A stretch of DNA of 64,000 bases from Deltaproteobacteria bacterium (GTDB lineage Bacteria > Myxococcota > Kuafuiibacteriia > Kuafuiibacteriales > Kuafuiibacteriaceae), in assembly GCA_016713425.1 (NCBI GenBank), contig JADJPE010000005.1, positions 5,430,501 through 5,494,500 on the forward strand, written 5' to 3'. This document shows, in pieces, positions 53,861-63,516 of the stretch (position 1 is its first letter; the number at the start of each line of letters is the position of its first letter). The position numbers and the translations under genes were made by a program. A model generated the notes under the pieces. It made no database searches. It was not told the DNA's origin and saw only the letters and a program-made list of their open reading frames with translations.

Positions 53861-55333
53861 ATGACTGCTGAGGCTCCTCCCCCAACGAATCGTGTCCATT
53901 TCGTCTCCCTCGGGTGCCCCAAGAACCGGGTGGACTCGGAGATCATGCTCGGCCACCTGCAAGACGCGTCCATGACCGTCACCGATGAGGCCGAGGACGC
54001 CGATGTCATCGTGGTCAATACGTGTGGCTTCATCGAAGACGCGAAGAAAGAGTCCATCGACGTCATTCTCGAGATGGCTCGCCATCGGACCGAGGGGCGC
54101 GCGCGTCGACTCATCGTTACGGGCTGCCTGGTACAGCGCTACGCCCAGGAGATCGCGAGCGAGATTCCGGAGATTGACGTTCTCCTGGGCAACGGAGCTT
54201 ATGCCTCGGTTGCAGAAGCCGCCCAATCCTCATCCTTGCTTCCCGTTCCCCGTATTCAGATCGAGCCGCCACGCTTTCTCCATCAGGCAACCACCCCACG
54301 CGTGAACACGTTCCTTCCGCACTCCGCCTACGTGAAGGTGTCCGAGGGCTGCGACCAGAAGTGTTCCTTCTGCGCGATCCCCAGTATGCGCGGGCTTCAG
54401 AGAAGTCGTCCCATCCACGATATCGTCGACGAAGTCTCGACCCTGGGCGCGCGTGGCATCGTGGAGGTAAATCTTATCGCGCAAGATCTAACCGGGTACG
54501 GGACCGATCTCACGCCACGCGCCTCGCTGGCCGAGCTCTTGAGATCTTTGGGCGGCGTCGATCACGTACGATGGCTCCGCCTCCACTACGCCTACCCACG
54601 GCCGTTCTCTCGGGCCCTCCTCGAGGCGATGGCGGAAGAACCCAAGGTTCTGCCGTACCTCGACATGCCTCTTCAACACATCGCGGACCCGATCCTCAAA
54701 CGCATGCAACGAGGTCGGCCACGCCGCTTCATCGAGAGGCTCCTGGGCGACATCCGAGCCTCCGTGCCCGAGATCGTCATGCGCACGTCCTTCATCGTCG
54801 GCTTTCCAGGTGAGACCGAGTCGGAGTTCAAGGAACTCCTCGATTTCGTCGAAGAGCAAGATTTCGAGCGCGTGGGCGTTTTTCGCTTCTCGCGCGAAGA
54901 AGGCACGCCCTCCTTCGATCTCCCGGACCAAGTTCCCAAAGAGACGATCGACGAACGCTACGACCGGCTGATGACGTCGCTCGCCAAGAAGTCACGTGCG
55001 CGAATGGAGAGCTACGTCGGACGTCGCCTCGCGGTTTTGGTCGATGGCGTGTCGGACGAAACAGATCTGCTTCTCACGGGGCGACACAAAGGGCAAGCGC
55101 CCGAGATCGACGGGACGACCTATATCAACGACGGCGAAGCACGCACGGGCGACATCGTGGAGGTCGAGATCACTGAAGCCTTCGACTATGACATCGTCGG
55201 TCACGTCACCCAGATCCTCTTCCCGGCCCCGCCGCGCCCAGAGCATCCGCGGCTCGAGCATTTGCCCGTCGAACACCCGCGGACCGAGCATTCGCGCCAT
55301 GGCCACGCGAGCCTCCGCGTGCTACCCGGATGA
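53861..55333 (+). CDS. rimO: Ribosomal protein S12 methylthiotransferase
   Basis: Radical SAM enzyme that methylthiolates Asp88 of S12. 490 aa from ATG 53861. The N-terminal UPF0004 domain carries the first cluster Cys (C19 in SLGCPKNRVD, VNTCGF, VTGCLV). The radical SAM motif is CDQKCSFC (about 163-170), followed by a TRAM domain. SLGCPKNRVDSE is the RimO version rather than MiaB. The last 30 residues (HPRLEHLPVEHPRTEHSRH) are a repeat-derived tail absent from typical members. Confidence 0.95.
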   Translation: MTAEAPPPTNRVHFVSLGCPKNRVDSEIMLGHLQDASMTVTDEAEDADVIVVNTCGFIEDAKKESIDVILEMARHRTEGRARRLIVTGCLVQRYAQEIASEIPEIDVLLGNGAYASVAEAAQSSSLLPVPRIQIEPPRFLHQATTPRVNTFLPHSAYVKVSEGCDQKCSFCAIPSMRGLQRSRPIHDIVDEVSTLGARGIVEVNLIAQDLTGYGTDLTPRASLAELLRSLGGVDHVRWLRLHYAYPRPFSRALLEAMAEEPKVLPYLDMPLQHIADPILKRMQRGRPRRFIERLLGDIRASVPEIVMRTSFIVGFPGETESEFKELLDFVEEQDFERVGVFRFSREEGTPSFDLPDQVPKETIDERYDRLMTSLAKKSRARMESYVGRRLAVLVDGVSDETDLLLTGRHKGQAPEIDGTTYINDGEARTGDIVEVEITEAFDYDIVGHVTQILFPAPPRPEHPRLEHLPVEHPRTEHSRHGHASLRVLPG

Positions 55334-55379
55334 TCGTACCGACCGACGGTTGATTCGTACCGACGGTTGAACAACCGCT

Positions 55380-56420
55380 ATGGCTGTGTCGCATAAGAAA
55401 CTTACGGTGCTCGGGTTGATCGTGTCGATCAGCGTCCTCGTCGTGCTCGCCCACGAGTTCGACGTTCGGGCCGTAGTGCAAACGTTGGAGGGCGCCGACC
55501 GCAGATGGATTGCCATCGGCGCTCTGTCGTACGTCTCCCTGTTCGTTCTTCGTGGTCTCCGGTGGGCGCTCATTCTTCATCCTCTTGCGCCGGTATCCGT
55601 CGCTTCGGCGACCGAGGGATTTATCGTCGGCGCCATGGCCAACAACGTGCTCCCGGCACGACTTGGCGATGTTTCTCGGGCCCTTTGGCTTGCTCGCCGG
55701 GAGGCGGTTTCACGGAGCTCGGTCTTCTCGAGTGTGCTCTTCGAGCGAATCCTCGACGGCACGACGGTCGTCGCTTTGCTCGGCGCGGTCTTGTGGCTTG
55801 AACCCCCAGAGGCCCCTTGGGTCGGGGCGATAGGGCAGTCCATGGCGTTCGTCTTCATCTCGGCGTCGCTGACGGTCTTCCTCGTCGCACACGCGGAGTC
55901 AAAGGTACTGCTCATCGCGCAACGTATGCTGCGTTGGCTGCCGGCGAGGCGCCTCGACCGCGTGACCTCGACGTTGACCAAGCTCGCGCGCGGCGTCGCG
56001 GTGCTCCGCGACCGGAAGCGAACCGTGAGCATCGTGCTTCTCTCGGTGGGGATATGGCTCTCGGAGGTCGCCATCTACGCGGTTATTCAGCGCGCCTTTG
56101 GGCTAGCGATTCCCTTGTCTGGTCTGGCGCTCGTCATGTGCGTCCTGACGCTCGGCCTAACCGTTCCGAGCTCACCGGGCTTCGTTGGCGTGTACGAAGG
56201 ACTCATCATTGCGACGCTCTCACTTTACAGCCAGGACACTCACGGCGTGGCTGCCGCGTTCGCGTTGATGATGCACCTCGTACACTACGTCCCCGTCACG
56301 CTCTTGGGCTTGTTCATCGTCTCGAGACGAGGGCTCAAGCTGCGCGAGCTGACCAGCACATCCGAGCCGCCGCCCACGGACGTCGACGACGCGCCCTCGC
56401 CTCGCCGCATTCAAGTCTAG
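55380..56420 (+). CDS. Lysylphosphatidylglycerol synthase-TM / UPF0104 flippase-like membrane protein
   Basis: 346 aa with about eight membrane helices. The family core is present: RGLRWALIL, NNVLPARLGDVSRALWLARR, FERILDGTTVVALL, LTVPSSPGFVGVYEGLI. Members are thought to move or modify lipids at the inner membrane. The Arg/Pro-rich cytosolic tail (TSEPPPTDVDDAPSPRR) is unusual. A 15-bp direct repeat (CGTACCGACGGTTGA-like, 55336-55372) precedes it. Confidence 0.85.
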   Translation: MAVSHKKLTVLGLIVSISVLVVLAHEFDVRAVVQTLEGADRRWIAIGALSYVSLFVLRGLRWALILHPLAPVSVASATEGFIVGAMANNVLPARLGDVSRALWLARREAVSRSSVFSSVLFERILDGTTVVALLGAVLWLEPPEAPWVGAIGQSMAFVFISASLTVFLVAHAESKVLLIAQRMLRWLPARRLDRVTSTLTKLARGVAVLRDRKRTVSIVLLSVGIWLSEVAIYAVIQRAFGLAIPLSGLALVMCVLTLGLTVPSSPGFVGVYEGLIIATLSLYSQDTHGVAAAFALMMHLVHYVPVTLLGLFIVSRRGLKLRELTSTSEPPPTDVDDAPSPRRIQV

Positions 56421-56548
56421 GACGGACTGCTACATCTAGGATACCCGACACCCGAGCAGCAGCCGAGCGCCCAACGGCCGCTCACCTGTCGTTTTTCTCC
56501 CTTGGGCCCGTTTCCAGATCCAAGCAATGAGGTAGATCAGACGCCCAT

Positions 56549-57850
56549 ATGGATCTTGCGGTTATTGGGACAGGCTATGTCGGACTGGTCGCTGGGACGT
56601 GCTTCGCCGAGACGGGGCACACCGTCGTCTGCGTGGATAAGGACAGCCGGAAGGTCGACCTCTTACGAAACGGCGAGGTCCCCATCTACGAGCCCCGACT
56701 CAAGGAGCTCATCCAGCACAATGTCGAAAAGAACCGCCTCACCTTCTCGACAGACCTCAAGGCGGCCGTCGCGAACGCGGAAGTCATATTCATCGCAGTC
56801 GGGACGCCGGAGGGCGAGGACGGAAGCGCGGATTTGTCGATGGTCCTGGCGGTCGCGAAGGCGGTCGGCGAGTCGCTTACCGGACCCGCGATCGTAGTCA
56901 CCAAGTCGACGGTACCGGTTGGCACCGCCGTGCGCATCCGCAGCGCAATCGCCGAAGTGACAGATATCCCCGTCGACGTCGTGAGCAATCCGGAGTTTCT
57001 GAAGGAAGGCGCCGCGGTCGAAGACTTCTTGCGCCCGGATCGGATCATCATCGGGAGCGACAGCGAGCGCGCAAGAGAGGTCATGACCGATCTCTACGAA
57101 CCTTTCAACCGAACGAAGAGCCGCATGGTCTTCATGGATACGGCGTCGGCCGAAATGACGAAGTACGTCTCGAACGCCATGCTCGCCACACGCATCTCGT
57201 TCATGAACGAGATGGCGAACCTCTGCGAGCGCGTCGGCGCTGACGTCACGAAGGTCCGCGCCGGCGTCGGCAGCGATCCTCGGATCGGATCGTCCTTTCT
57301 TTTCCCTGGGGTTGGGTTCGGCGGGAGCTGTTTTCCAAAAGACATCAAAGCGCTCCTCAAGACCGGTGAGCTCAACGACATGCCGCTCAAGGTTCTGGGG
57401 GCAGTCAGCGAGGTGAACGAGCGCCAGAAAACGGTGTTGGTCGACAAGATCATTCGGCGGTTCGGCGAAGACCTCTCAAAGCTCAAGTTCGGCGTTTGGG
57501 GCCTCGCGTTCAAGCCGGAAACGGATGACATGCGTGAAGCGCCCTCGATCAAGATCATCGAGGCTCTCCTGGCGCGCGGAGCCCGCGTCGCGGGGACGGA
57601 CCCTGAGGCGTATGAGACGGCCAAGCGGGTTTTTGGCGATCGGATCACCATCGAGAAGGACCCCTATGCGGTGTTGCAAGACGCCGATGCTCTCGTGGTT
57701 GTCACTGAGTGGAACGAGTTTCGGCGGCCCGACTATCGGCGAATCAGGAGCGCACTCAGGACGCCCGCCATTTTCGACGGGCGAAACGTTTACAATCCGC
57801 GAACAATGAGGGAGATGGGCTTCGACTACTTTTCCATTGGGAGGCCCTAA
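56549..57850 (+). CDS. UDP-glucose 6-dehydrogenase
   Basis: Oxidises UDP-glucose to UDP-glucuronate with two NAD+, supplying precursors of acidic polysaccharides. 433 aa. Rossmann start MDLAVIGTGYVGLVAG, TKSTVPVGT, NPEFLKEG, and the catalytic Cys (about 260) in FGGSCFPKDIKAL, then a C-terminal UDP-binding domain (WGLAFKPETDDMREAPS). Closely related UDP-sugar dehydrogenases share these motifs, so the sugar is inferred. DUF1015 starts 3 nt downstream. Confidence 0.93.
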   Translation: MDLAVIGTGYVGLVAGTCFAETGHTVVCVDKDSRKVDLLRNGEVPIYEPRLKELIQHNVEKNRLTFSTDLKAAVANAEVIFIAVGTPEGEDGSADLSMVLAVAKAVGESLTGPAIVVTKSTVPVGTAVRIRSAIAEVTDIPVDVVSNPEFLKEGAAVEDFLRPDRIIIGSDSERAREVMTDLYEPFNRTKSRMVFMDTASAEMTKYVSNAMLATRISFMNEMANLCERVGADVTKVRAGVGSDPRIGSSFLFPGVGFGGSCFPKDIKALLKTGELNDMPLKVLGAVSEVNERQKTVLVDKIIRRFGEDLSKLKFGVWGLAFKPETDDMREAPSIKIIEALLARGARVAGTDPEAYETAKRVFGDRITIEKDPYAVLQDADALVVVTEWNEFRRPDYRRIRSALRTPAIFDGRNVYNPRTMREMGFDYFSIGRP

Positions 57851-57852
57851 CT

Positions 57853-59217
57853 GTGGCAGATATCCGTCCGTTCCGAGCAATCCGCTATCAGCCTGATCAC
57901 GTCGGAGACATCAGCAAGGTGATCGCGCCGCCCTACGACGTGATCTCCCCCGAGCTCCAAGACGAGCTCTACGCGCGCAGCGAGAAGAACATCGTCCGCG
58001 TCGACCTCAATCGCGCGGAGCCTGGCGACGAGGCCTTGTCGCGCTATGAACGCGCCAACGCCCTCCTCGAGGCCTGGCTGAGCGAGGGAACGCTCACGCA
58101 GGATTCCGAACCCGGATATTATGTCTTGGCGCAAACGTTCACCGGCCCCGACAAGGTCGAGCGGACTCGAACGGGCTTTTTCAGCTCGGTCCGCTTGACG
58201 CGCTTCGGCGAGGGGCCGGTTCTACCGCACGAGCGAACGCTCAAGGGGCCGAAGCAAGATCGCTTGCGGCTCTTCCGGGCAACCAAGGCGAACTTGTCGC
58301 CGGTCTTCATGATGTACGAGGATCCGGAGCAAGAGGTCCACAAGATCCTTGAGAGTGTTCTTGCCGACCCTCCTTTGGTGGAAGCCACGATGGATCGGGT
58401 TAGAAACCGGCTTTGGCACGTTCGCGACCCGAAACGAATCGAAGCCCTGTCCTCGGCCATCAGTGTCCGGAAGCTGTACATCGCCGACGGTCACCATCGC
58501 TACGAGACAGGCCTCGCCTACCGTGACGAGCGCCGGCAGGAAGCCAAGACCCCGACGAGCGCGGCTTCGGACGGCGGCCCGGGTTCGGGTTCGAACAGCG
58601 TTGAACTGGGGCACTTCGACGCCATGCCTGCGTATGAGAGCATCCTGGCGTTCTCGGCGGCCGTCGAGGATCCGGGGATGGTGGTGTTTCCCACCCATCG
58701 CATCCTCCACAGCCTGCCGAATTTCAACGGTTCTGCCTTCAAAGAGGCGCTCGAACCGTTCTTCGAGATCACGGCCGTCGCGCCGTCCGCGGACCTTGTC
58801 CAGACCCTGGCCGCTGCGGGAGAGGGCAAGATGGCATTCGCCTGCGTGACGAGCACCGGCACCGACCTCCTGACGCTCCGCAAGGACGCGCCGCTCGATC
58901 TCGTTAAGAGCCTGCCGGGACACCCGCTTCATCGGAGTCTCGACGTCACGATCCTGCACTGCGTGATCATGGAGCATATCCTCGGCATCAGCCGCGAAGC
59001 ACAAGCCGCGCAAGAGAACTTGCGGTACTCCAAAGATGCGAAAGACGCTGCCAGTCAGGCGGCCAACGATGCCCAAGTCAACGCGGCCTTCTTGATGAAT
59101 CCCACCCGCATCGACCAGGTCATCGCGATCTCAAACGCGCAGGAAATCATGCCGCAGAAGTCGACCTTCTTCTATCCGAAGGTGCCGAGCGGCTTGGTCC
59201 TCTACCCGCTGGGCTAG
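57853..59217 (+). CDS. DUF1015 family protein (SerC-associated type)
   Basis: 454 aa from GTG 57853, 3 nt after the UDP-glucose dehydrogenase gene, so likely one transcript. Family landmarks: IRPFRAIRY, VIAPPYDVISPE, YYVLAQTF, RTGFFSSVRL, VLPHERTLKGPKQDRL, IADGHHRYETGLAYRDE, HCVIMEHILGIS, MNPTRIDQVIAIS, MPQKSTFFYPK. Function is not established; the HHRYET motif suggests a phosphate- or nucleotide-binding site. Confidence 0.92.
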   Translation: MADIRPFRAIRYQPDHVGDISKVIAPPYDVISPELQDELYARSEKNIVRVDLNRAEPGDEALSRYERANALLEAWLSEGTLTQDSEPGYYVLAQTFTGPDKVERTRTGFFSSVRLTRFGEGPVLPHERTLKGPKQDRLRLFRATKANLSPVFMMYEDPEQEVHKILESVLADPPLVEATMDRVRNRLWHVRDPKRIEALSSAISVRKLYIADGHHRYETGLAYRDERRQEAKTPTSAASDGGPGSGSNSVELGHFDAMPAYESILAFSAAVEDPGMVVFPTHRILHSLPNFNGSAFKEALEPFFEITAVAPSADLVQTLAAAGEGKMAFACVTSTGTDLLTLRKDAPLDLVKSLPGHPLHRSLDVTILHCVIMEHILGISREAQAAQENLRYSKDAKDAASQAANDAQVNAAFLMNPTRIDQVIAISNAQEIMPQKSTFFYPKVPSGLVLYPLG

Positions 59218-59380
59218 TCTCGACCCACGCATGAGGTAGACAAACATCGGCCTTGAGGTGCCTTTGGCGCCGGACCCGACTTGTCTTGATCTTCGTAGTA
59301 TCCCTAACTCTGGTGTCGCTCATCGGCTTTGCCCATCACCGTCTCGCGCGAAATGTGCAGGAGTGCTAACCGAGTGTCTC

Positions 59381-60580
59381 GTGGGGTCAGAGACGGCACA
59401 CCATTCGGCTCACTGGATTCCGCTGGGAAGCGCTCAGATCATCGATTGGGCTCATCTCGGCGACAACGTGGGGGCCCGCGGCGCAACGGCCTGGCTATCG
59501 ACGATCGCGCAAGGGCCGGTTTTGCTTCGATCGTGGTGCAGTGATGAGACGATCTTCTACGAGTTTCATTGCCTCGCAGGAAATCTGCCGCGCGGATCGA
59601 TCGTGCTCTCATCGGTCATTGGCGAAGACCGCCGGGCACGCCTGAAGATCACGCTCGAAGTGGACGGCCGTCTCGCCTATACGGACATCACGGAGTTTGT
59701 TCCTCACGTCACGACCGGACTGGTCCTCCTCGAAACGCGGGAGGTCGAGGTCACGCTCGGGAACATTGACGTTCGCGCCCTGCCTCAACCTTCGGGCGAC
59801 CAAGCCAAGCTCTTCGCGCAGTGTCCGGAAGAAGTGCTCTCTACATCCTGCGGCACCCTGATCCACACGATCATCGACTTCGTAACCCAGGATCATCCGC
59901 CAGCGCTCCATGGATACATCGATGCCCAGCTTTCGGCGCCGATGCCGTCGTCGGCTCCTTCCAACGGAAGGCCGGGCTCGCAAGCCGACGTTGGGCACGC
60001 GCGATCCGAGGCGAGCCCCAGCCCTCGCCCTGCGCCCATGCCGACGCCCACGCCCGCGCCACTTGCAGCCGCTGCGCCCTCGGCGGGCGGTTCGCCTTCT
60101 CCAGCCGGTGGCAAGCAACGCCCAAGCCTGTCGTCCGTCCCTCGGGCGCGGCCGCTCCCCGGTGGCGCGCGTACCCCGGATGCGCCTCGAGCCGCACCCG
60201 CACCTGTACCCGCACCTGTACCCGCACCCGTACCCAGCGTCGATCGCGCAGCCTCCCTCAGCTTGCCAAGAACGGGGCCGAACGAGGTCCTCGACCGTCC
60301 GCAGCTCACCTGCACCGCGAACACCGGAGAAGTCTGGACGATCACCGATGACGAAACGTTTATCGGCCGGAGCAAGCAGTGCGGCATCATCTTGCGATCG
60401 CAGCGCGTCTCGCGAAAACACGCCTCGCTGACGGCTGAGCCCGAGGGCTACTACATCAACGACCTCGGCGCCGCCAACGGCGTTTGGTGTGGCACCGAGA
60501 AGATCGAGCGAGCGCTCTTGCAAGACGGGTCCGAGTACATCGTCGGCGATGTGCTTCTCACCTTTCATCTCGGCGCTTGA
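59381..60580 (+). CDS. FHA-domain protein with proline-rich linker
   Basis: 399 aa. The N-terminal part (1-175) is a beta-rich domain I do not recognise (SAQIIDWAHLGDNVGARG, LKITLEVDGRLAYTDITEFV). A Pro/Ala linker follows, with a CCCGCACCTGTA 12-bp repeat coding APVPAPVPAPVP (about 60200-60236). The C-terminal FHA domain (about 310-399) reads phosphothreonine: IGRSKQCGIIL, RVSRKHASL, INDLGAANGVW. I picked GTG 59381 because codon bias (G/C at third base) starts there; GTG 59258 and 59363 are in frame but lie in low-bias sequence. Confidence 0.78.
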   Translation: MGSETAHHSAHWIPLGSAQIIDWAHLGDNVGARGATAWLSTIAQGPVLLRSWCSDETIFYEFHCLAGNLPRGSIVLSSVIGEDRRARLKITLEVDGRLAYTDITEFVPHVTTGLVLLETREVEVTLGNIDVRALPQPSGDQAKLFAQCPEEVLSTSCGTLIHTIIDFVTQDHPPALHGYIDAQLSAPMPSSAPSNGRPGSQADVGHARSEASPSPRPAPMPTPTPAPLAAAAPSAGGSPSPAGGKQRPSLSSVPRARPLPGGARTPDAPRAAPAPVPAPVPAPVPSVDRAASLSLPRTGPNEVLDRPQLTCTANTGEVWTITDDETFIGRSKQCGIILRSQRVSRKHASLTAEPEGYYINDLGAANGVWCGTEKIERALLQDGSEYIVGDVLLTFHLGA

Positions 60581-60695
60581 GCGTCACGCGGCCCGCTTTG
60601 TCCGTCCGAGCCGGGTCGACCGCACGACACCCCGGACGAATCGCCCCCTATGCCCTGGTCTCACGTTTGGCGCAGAATCTGCTACCTGCCTTCGG

Positions 60696-61127
60696 ATGCA
60701 ATCACCTCGCACTGACCTCACCCACGGAGCTTTGGAGCGGATCGCTGCCGAGCTCATCGACCTCGCGACCAGCGGCGACCTCGGTATTCGCGAAGGCACG
60801 GTCATGACGGTCGGCGCGCCGCCGTACCGTCGCCTGGACTGCGACGGACGGGCGCTCGCGTACATACGCACCCGCCCCCGTCGGCGTGCCGTGCGCGTTG
60901 ACGTCTCAGGGCTCTGGATCGCCACCGAGCCGCCTCACTTCGGGATCCGAGGGGCAGGCGGGAGCGTGACCTTGCTCCTTCAACGTCGAGCCGATCTGGT
61001 CGAAGCGACCACGTACATCGAGGCACTCGTCGTCAGGACCCGCAAGGCGCACGAACAAGAGCATCGTCGTCGTCGCGCGACGGGACACATCGCCGTGCCC
61101 GCCCCGGTTGACGACGCCCATCTCTAG
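60696..61127 (+). CDS. Hypothetical protein
   Basis: 143 aa from ATG 60696. One alpha/beta unit: GALERIAAELIDLATSGDLG, GAPPYRRLDCDGRALAYIRTRPRRR, VDVSGLWI, and an Arg-rich end. No family recognised. It stands between the FHA gene and the aminotransferase. Confidence 0.6.
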   Translation: MQSPRTDLTHGALERIAAELIDLATSGDLGIREGTVMTVGAPPYRRLDCDGRALAYIRTRPRRRAVRVDVSGLWIATEPPHFGIRGAGGSVTLLLQRRADLVEATTYIEALVVRTRKAHEQEHRRRRATGHIAVPAPVDDAHL

Positions 61128-61166
61128 CTCGACAGGTCCGGACGCCTGGAGCGCCTTGGCATCCAT

Positions 61167-61214
61167 CCGTCGTGGGCGTCGTCCGTCGTGGGCGTCGTCC
61201 GTCATGGGCGTCGT
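61167..61214. repeat. 16-bp tandem repeat
   Basis: Three copies of CCGTCGTGGGCGTCGT, the third with one change, in the gap before the aminotransferase gene. Confidence 0.85.
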
Positions 61215-61264
61215 CGATCGGCCGAGACGATTGACCCGGCGCGCAAACCCACGTTTGAGGACGT

Positions 61265-62470
61265 GTGTTTTCGGAGCGTACTCGGTGGTCGCGCGAGGAG
61301 AACGCGCTCTCGCTCGAGGCCCGACAGGCGCGAGGCTTTGACGACTTCATCGACCTGACGCAGTCGAACATCACGCGGGTGGGACTCTCGTCCTCCCAGC
61401 TCGCAGAGCGTCCCCTGGCGACCCTCGATGAGGTATCCGGGTGCGCCTACGATCCGCAGCCACTCGGGACGCTCGACGCGCGATGCGCCGTGGGCGCCTA
61501 CTACGAACGTCGTGGTCTTCATGTTCCTGGGGAGCGCGTCATGCTGACCGCCTCAACGAGCGAAGCGTACGTTCATTCCTTTCGCCTTCTGGCCGACCCG
61601 GGCGAGGCCGTGCTCGCGCCCACCCCGAGCTATCCGCTCTTCTCGTTCCTCGCGGAGGCTGCGGGCATTTCGTTGTGCCCGTATCGACTTCGATTCGACG
61701 GTGAACGCTGGTACGTGTCGATGGACGACCTTCGCGATCGCCTCGAATCGGAGAGCGGGCCGAAGGTTCGAGCCATTCTCCTCGTCAGTCCCAACAACCC
61801 GACCGGTTCTTTGTTGTCGTCGCAGGAGCGTGCAGAGATCTACCGGCTGGCGCGCGCACATGAGGCGGCCGTCGTGAGCGACGAGGTGTTCCTCGATTTC
61901 TGTCATGCTTTCGATGACGATCGCACGTCAGCGTTCACGGAGCACAGCGCCGTCGACGCGCCCGTCCCGCTGGCCTTGACGCTCTCCGGCCTCTCGAAGG
62001 TGGCGGGTCTGCCGCAAGCCAAGCTCGCCTGGATGGTGGCGAGCGGCGTGCCTGCACGCGTCCATGAGGCGATGGCGCGCCTCGAGATCATGGGGGACAC
62101 GTTCCTCTCGGTCTCGTCGTCGATCCAGCGTGCCGCCCCCGATATCCTAGACCAAGTCGAGGGATGGCAGTCCGAACTTCGGGGTCGACTCCGGCGGAAC
62201 TGGGCGGCGCTCTCGACTCAGACCGCGACCAGCGTCAACATACGTGCGCGCCCGATTTCGGCCGGATGGCACGCCGTCCTCGCCCTTCGGACGCCGCTCG
62301 ACGACGAAACGTGGGCGCGACGCTTGCTGGCTGAAGCACACGTCCTCGTGCATCCAGGCTATCTTTTCGAGATCGAAGACATGCCGTCGGCTGTCATATC
62401 CCTGATTCTCCCTGAGGAGACCTTCAGCGATGCCGTCGCACGCCTCGTTCGCCATGCAGACAAGGCGTGA
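61265..62470 (+). CDS. PLP-dependent class I/II aminotransferase
   Basis: 401 aa fold-type I enzyme. SPNNPTGS, the VSDEVFLDF Asp, and the PLP Lys in LSGLSKVAGLPQ are present; the C-terminal domain begins near 290 (SVSSSIQRAAP). Substrate unknown; the layout resembles short amino acid transaminases. GAGGA lies just before GTG 61265. The ttcA transcript continues from it. Confidence 0.88.
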   Translation: MFSERTRWSREENALSLEARQARGFDDFIDLTQSNITRVGLSSSQLAERPLATLDEVSGCAYDPQPLGTLDARCAVGAYYERRGLHVPGERVMLTASTSEAYVHSFRLLADPGEAVLAPTPSYPLFSFLAEAAGISLCPYRLRFDGERWYVSMDDLRDRLESESGPKVRAILLVSPNNPTGSLLSSQERAEIYRLARAHEAAVVSDEVFLDFCHAFDDDRTSAFTEHSAVDAPVPLALTLSGLSKVAGLPQAKLAWMVASGVPARVHEAMARLEIMGDTFLSVSSSIQRAAPDILDQVEGWQSELRGRLRRNWAALSTQTATSVNIRARPISAGWHAVLALRTPLDDETWARRLLAEAHVLVHPGYLFEIEDMPSAVISLILPEETFSDAVARLVRHADKA

Positions 62471-62481
62471 GGCGTCCCGCC

Positions 62482-62559
62482 GACCGCAGCCCCAGACCGC
62501 AGCCCCAGACCGCAGCCCCAGACCGCAGCCCCAGACCGCAGCCCCAGACCGCAGCCCAT
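62482..62559. repeat. 13-bp tandem repeat before ttcA
   Basis: Five perfect copies of GACCGCAGCCCCA and one that lacks a base. The unit shifts the frame, so it is most likely a leader and not coding. Confidence 0.9.
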
Positions 62560-62583
62560 AAGACCGCGAGCCTCGATTCGTCG

Positions 62584-63516
62584 ATGACGTTCTTCGCCCG
62601 GTTCGCTACGGTTCTTCCCGTGTTGTCCAAATCGACCGCGGCGGATGAGGAAGCGGTGGATCGCTTGAAGGTCCGTCTCCTCAAGCAAGTTCGGCGAACA
62701 TGCAAACGCTATCAACTCCTCGCCGCGGGAGATCGGATTCTCGTCGCCGTATCGGGCGGGAAGGACAGCTTCACGATGCTAGAGCTCATGGCCGCCCTCA
62801 AGGACCGGCTTCCCTTTCGCATCGAACTCATCGCCGTCCATCTCGACCAAAGACAACCCGGTTATGATGGTGCACCCTTGGTCGGGTGGCTTGAGCAAAG
62901 GGGTCTGCCCTTCGAGATTCTCTCCGAAGACACGTATGGCGTCGTCAAGACACACGTCGAGGAAGGCGGCACGTACTGCTCCCTGTGTTCGCGCCTTCGA
63001 CGAGGCATTCTCTATACCGCCGCTCAGAGGCTCGGCTGCAACAAGCTGGCCCTCGGACATCATCGCGAGGACACCCTCGAGACCTTTCTCTTGAACCTCT
63101 TCTTCGCGGGGAAGATGCAAGCCATGCCTCCCCACTACACGACGGACGACGGGACGCTCGGCGTGATTCGACCTCTTCTCGAGTGCAGCGAAGCGGAGAT
63201 CGCGGAGTACGCTCGCCGCAAAGCGTTCCCGATCCTCCCCTGCAATCTTTGCGGTTCTCAGCCGGGTCTCAAGCGAGACATGATGGGTGCGTTCATCGAA
63301 CGGCTCGAAGCCGTGCAGCCCAACGTCCGCGCCACGATGATGAACGCCCTCAGCAACATTCGACCAACCCATATGCTCGACCCCGAGGTCCTCGAAGCCT
63401 GGCATGCGCGGCCGCCTCACGTGCGGCCAGTCCCCGAGGTAGCCCGCCGTACCGAACACGCAAGTGCCGAGCCGATCCGCTCCTCCCTGAGTCGCCTTCC
63501 GATCATCGACGCCTGA
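62584..63516 (+). CDS. ttcA: tRNA 2-thiocytidine(32) biosynthesis protein
   Basis: ATP- and 4Fe-4S-dependent enzyme that thiolates C32 of tRNAs. 310 aa from ATG 62584. PP-loop SGGKDS is at about 57-62. The Cys pairs CSLC (about 132) and CNLC (about 219) bind the cluster. LGHHREDTLETFLLNLFF and the C-terminal NIRPTHMLD are typical. A GTG at 62467 overlaps the aminotransferase stop (GTGA) but would read through the 13-bp repeat, so I prefer 62584. Confidence 0.93.
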   Translation: MTFFARFATVLPVLSKSTAADEEAVDRLKVRLLKQVRRTCKRYQLLAAGDRILVAVSGGKDSFTMLELMAALKDRLPFRIELIAVHLDQRQPGYDGAPLVGWLEQRGLPFEILSEDTYGVVKTHVEEGGTYCSLCSRLRRGILYTAAQRLGCNKLALGHHREDTLETFLLNLFFAGKMQAMPPHYTTDDGTLGVIRPLLECSEAEIAEYARRKAFPILPCNLCGSQPGLKRDMMGAFIERLEAVQPNVRATMMNALSNIRPTHMLDPEVLEAWHARPPHVRPVPEVARRTEHASAEPIRSSLSRLPIIDA

